A DNA stretch of 64,000 bases from Acidimicrobiaceae bacterium. GTDB taxonomy: Bacteria; Actinomycetota; Acidimicrobiia; Acidimicrobiales; RAAP-2. The translations under genes and the position numbers were made by a program. The notes below the pieces were generated by a model. That model was not told where the DNA came from, searched no databases, and was given only the letters and a program-made list of their open reading frames with translations. Below are positions 60,548 through 64,000 of the stretch, in pieces (position 1 is the stretch's first letter; each line of letters opens with the position of its first letter). The stretch lies in assembly GCA_003167415.1 (NCBI GenBank), contig PMTF01000022.1, positions 1 to 64,000 of the forward strand, given 5' to 3'.

Positions 60548-61861
60548 TTACTCCTCGTCGAAGATGTCCAATTCGAGAATCTCCGAGGCACCTTCGGGAA
60601 GCGCGTTGTCGTCGTCGATTCCCCACTTGGCTTCATTCAATTGACTCGATAGTCGATCGACCGACGCGAGCTCGGGCAGGTCCTTCGCGCGCTGTGCGCC
60701 GCCGAAGGAGCGCAAGCTCTTCGCCGCGGGAATCAGTCGGCCCTCGATGGAACTCAACATTGAGTTGTACTCGCGAACCACGGTGTCCAGCGACTTGCCC
60801 ATCTTCCCGACCGGTTCGGCGACCTTGCGGATCCGGTCGAAAAGCTTGTTCGCGATGTCAGCGATCTGCTCGGCGTTCACGGCGATCTGTTGCTGACGAA
60901 CAATGAATCCGACCGACCACAACAAAGAGAGCAGATTCGTGGGTCCGACGATGACGACGCGCTCGCTGGCCGAGAAGGCCAGCAACTCCGGATCGGCGTC
61001 GAGGGCGGCCGACATCGCGAAGTCACTCGGGATGAAGCACACGACAAACTCCGGCGCCGGCGACACGGCCTCCCAGTAACTCTTCTCCCGCAGCGTTTTC
61101 ACGTGACTACGAAGATCGCGCGCGTGCTTGGCCTGCAACTCGCGTCTCGCTTCGCCGTCCTCTTCGTCCAACGATCGCTCGAAGGCGTCATAGGGGAACT
61201 TCGCGTCTACGGCGAGCCGGATCCCGTTGGGCAGGTTGACGACGCAATCGGGACGAAGCGATCGTCCTTCGTCGTTCGTCGCTGAAACTTGCAGTTCATA
61301 GTCAATGCCTTGGCGAAGTTGCGACGCGCTCATCACGTTGGCCAGTTGGATCTCGCCCCACGCGCCACGCTGTGAGCTTCGTCCGAGAAGTTGATTGAGT
61401 CGGCGTGTTTCGTACTGCGTCTGTTGCTGGGCCTCGAGCAACTCGGCCGCCTTACTCTTGACGTCCGAGAGCGCGCCGGCGTTCAAGGTGTTGAAGTCGG
61501 CGAGGTTTTGCTTGTATTCGCCCAGTAGCACTTCCAGCGGCTCCAGCGTCAAGTCCAGCTTCGATTCCCGAAGATTTTGAGTCTCTTCTTGAGATTGACT
61601 GAAGCGCCGAACGGTCTCGTCGAGTGTTTCAGCGGAAAGGACCTTGAAGGTGTCGCCCATCTTCACAATCGCCGTCTCGTGGTCGACGCGTTGTCGCTCC
61701 AGTCGTTCGTTCGCCTCGTTCAGTTGAGAGTCGCGCACCTTGAGGTCGGCTTCGGCTCTCAGCACGTCCTCGCGAAATGACTGAGATCGCTTCACCATGT
61801 ACACCCACGTCACCGCCGCGCCCAGGGCGAGGCCAACGACAGCGCTAATCACTGCAACCAT
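60548..61861 (-). CDS. rmuC: DNA recombination protein RmuC
   Basis: RmuC-family proteins limit aberrant recombination at inverted repeats. The 437-residue protein has an N-terminal membrane helix (about 3-22), a coiled coil (about 28-130) and a nuclease-like core with GAWGEIQLANVM, LRPDCVVNLPNG, AVDAKFPYDAF and VCFIPSDFAM. The DAK segment matches the PD-(D/E)XK-type active site. AAAGGGA precedes the ATG. Confidence 0.92.
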   Translation of the reverse strand: MVAVISAVVGLALGAAVTWVYMVKRSQSFREDVLRAEADLKVRDSQLNEANERLERQRVDHETAIVKMGDTFKVLSAETLDETVRRFSQSQEETQNLRESKLDLTLEPLEVLLGEYKQNLADFNTLNAGALSDVKSKAAELLEAQQQTQYETRRLNQLLGRSSQRGAWGEIQLANVMSASQLRQGIDYELQVSATNDEGRSLRPDCVVNLPNGIRLAVDAKFPYDAFERSLDEEDGEARRELQAKHARDLRSHVKTLREKSYWEAVSPAPEFVVCFIPSDFAMSAALDADPELLAFSASERVVIVGPTNLLSLLWSVGFIVRQQQIAVNAEQIADIANKLFDRIRKVAEPVGKMGKSLDTVVREYNSMLSSIEGRLIPAAKSLRSFGGAQRAKDLPELASVDRLSSQLNEAKWGIDDDNALPEGASEILELDIFDEE

Positions 61862-61915
61862 TCGATCCCTTTCGTCCGGACACTCCCACCATAGATATGT
61901 GCTGTAACGCGGCGG

Positions 61916-61921
61916 TATCCT
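61916..61921 (+). promoter_or_regulatory. Leaderless-type -10 box of phoU
   Basis: TATCCT is followed by six bases and the ATG at 61928. No Shine-Dalgarno sequence is present and the -35 region is weak. Confidence 0.45.
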
Positions 61922-61927
61922 TTGGCC

Positions 61928-63630
<1,703 letters not shown>

Positions 63631-63649
63631 CGGGACGCCAAATTGGCCG

Positions 63650-64000
63650 TTACGCCGCGTCGAGTCCGAACGCTGTGTGAAGGTGGCGAACCGCGTCGGC
63701 CACTTTTTCGGCGCGCATCACGCACGAGATTCGAATCGAACTGGTGGAGATCATCTCGATGTTGATACCGTTCTCCGACAACGTCTCGAACATCAGAGCG
63801 GTGACGCCGGGGTTCGACTTCATCCCGGCGCCGATGATCGACACCCGTCCGATGTTGTCGTCGCTCGTCACTTCGGTCGCGCCGATCTCGTCTTTGACCA
63901 TGTCGCAGGCTTCGCGCGCGGCCGCGAGGTCGGTCTTGGGGACCGTGAAGGAGATGTCCGTGATCCCCTTCGCACTCGTGTTCTGCACGATCATGTCGAC
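63650..64000 (-). CDS. lysC: Aspartokinase, C-terminal part (partial)
   Basis: The frame is open at the right edge, so only the last 116 residues are seen. They form ACT regulatory domains: VDMIVQNTS at the edge, then DISFTVPKTD, RVSIIGAGMKSNPGVTALMFETLSENGINIEMISTSSIRISCVM, and a terminal HTAFGLD. This region binds lysine or threonine in feedback control. Adjacent asd supports the call. Confidence 0.93.
   Translation of the reverse strand, partial: VDMIVQNTSAKGITDISFTVPKTDLAAAREACDMVKDEIGATEVTSDDNIGRVSIIGAGMKSNPGVTALMFETLSENGINIEMISTSSIRISCVMRAEKVADAVRHLHTAFGLDAA

Overview
This 64 kb window is a chromosomal housekeeping region of a high-GC actinobacterium. The evidence is the fused nusG/rpo/str/S10/spc/alpha ribosomal supercluster, the order rplM-rpsI-glmM-glmS-acpS-alr-tsaE-tsaB-rimI-tsaD-groES-groL, a MptB-type mannosyltransferase, a DevS/DevR-like two-component pair, and several leaderless-type promoters. 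A class such as Acidimicrobiia is possible, but that is inference from gene order and protein style. No mobile element, integrase, CRISPR array or rRNA gene was seen.

Layout from left to right. 1-565: non-coding GC-rich DNA with a 78-bp element repeated at a 277-bp interval, then the groL terminator. 566-2621: groL and groES (minus) under a CIRCE/HrcA operator. 2640-4408: an MFS transporter (plus) whose 3' end, with the 3' end of convergent pdxH, has been tandemly duplicated, leaving a pseudogene hybrid. 4229-13585: a long minus-strand operon, rplM-rpsI-glmM-glmS-acpS-alr-udg-tsaE-tsaB-rimI-tsaD-pdxH, covering cell-wall amino sugars and D-alanine, acyl-carrier-protein activation, t6A tRNA modification and B6 salvage. 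13755-17171: an ArsR regulator with an SRPBCC partner (minus), divergent from clpP across a promoter flanked by two matching palindromes, then an M13 metallopeptidase.

17182-52122: the translation supercluster on the minus strand. Read in its own direction it runs secE-nusG-rplK-rplA-rplJ-rplL-rpoB-rpoC-rpsL-rpsG-fusA-tuf-rpsJ, then S10, spc, secY-adk-map, infA-rpmJ-rpsM-rpsK-rpsD-rpoA-rplQ-truA. It is interrupted once, between map and infA, by three plus-strand genes: a flavin-binding PNPOx-like protein, a GAF-domain histidine kinase and a NarL/DevR-type response regulator. infA appears to start with CTG. S3, L22 and L10 carry long acidic tails.

52172-64000: four tRNA genes (Trp, Met, Thr, Tyr) and rpmG, then a more mixed region with a GNAT acetyltransferase, the mannosyltransferase, YajQ, two tandem GtrA paralogues, acyl-CoA thioesterase, a DinB-like protein, citrate synthase, an unrecognised membrane-anchored protein, RmuC, PhoU, aspartate-semialdehyde dehydrogenase and the 3' end of aspartokinase.

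The most useful observations are the duplicated convergent gene ends, the twin operators around the clpP promoter, the CTG start of infA, the recurrent TANNNT-N6-start promoter geometry, the acidic ribosomal tails, and the sensor-regulator cassette inserted in the spc/alpha cluster. I did not find a clearly new multi-gene system.
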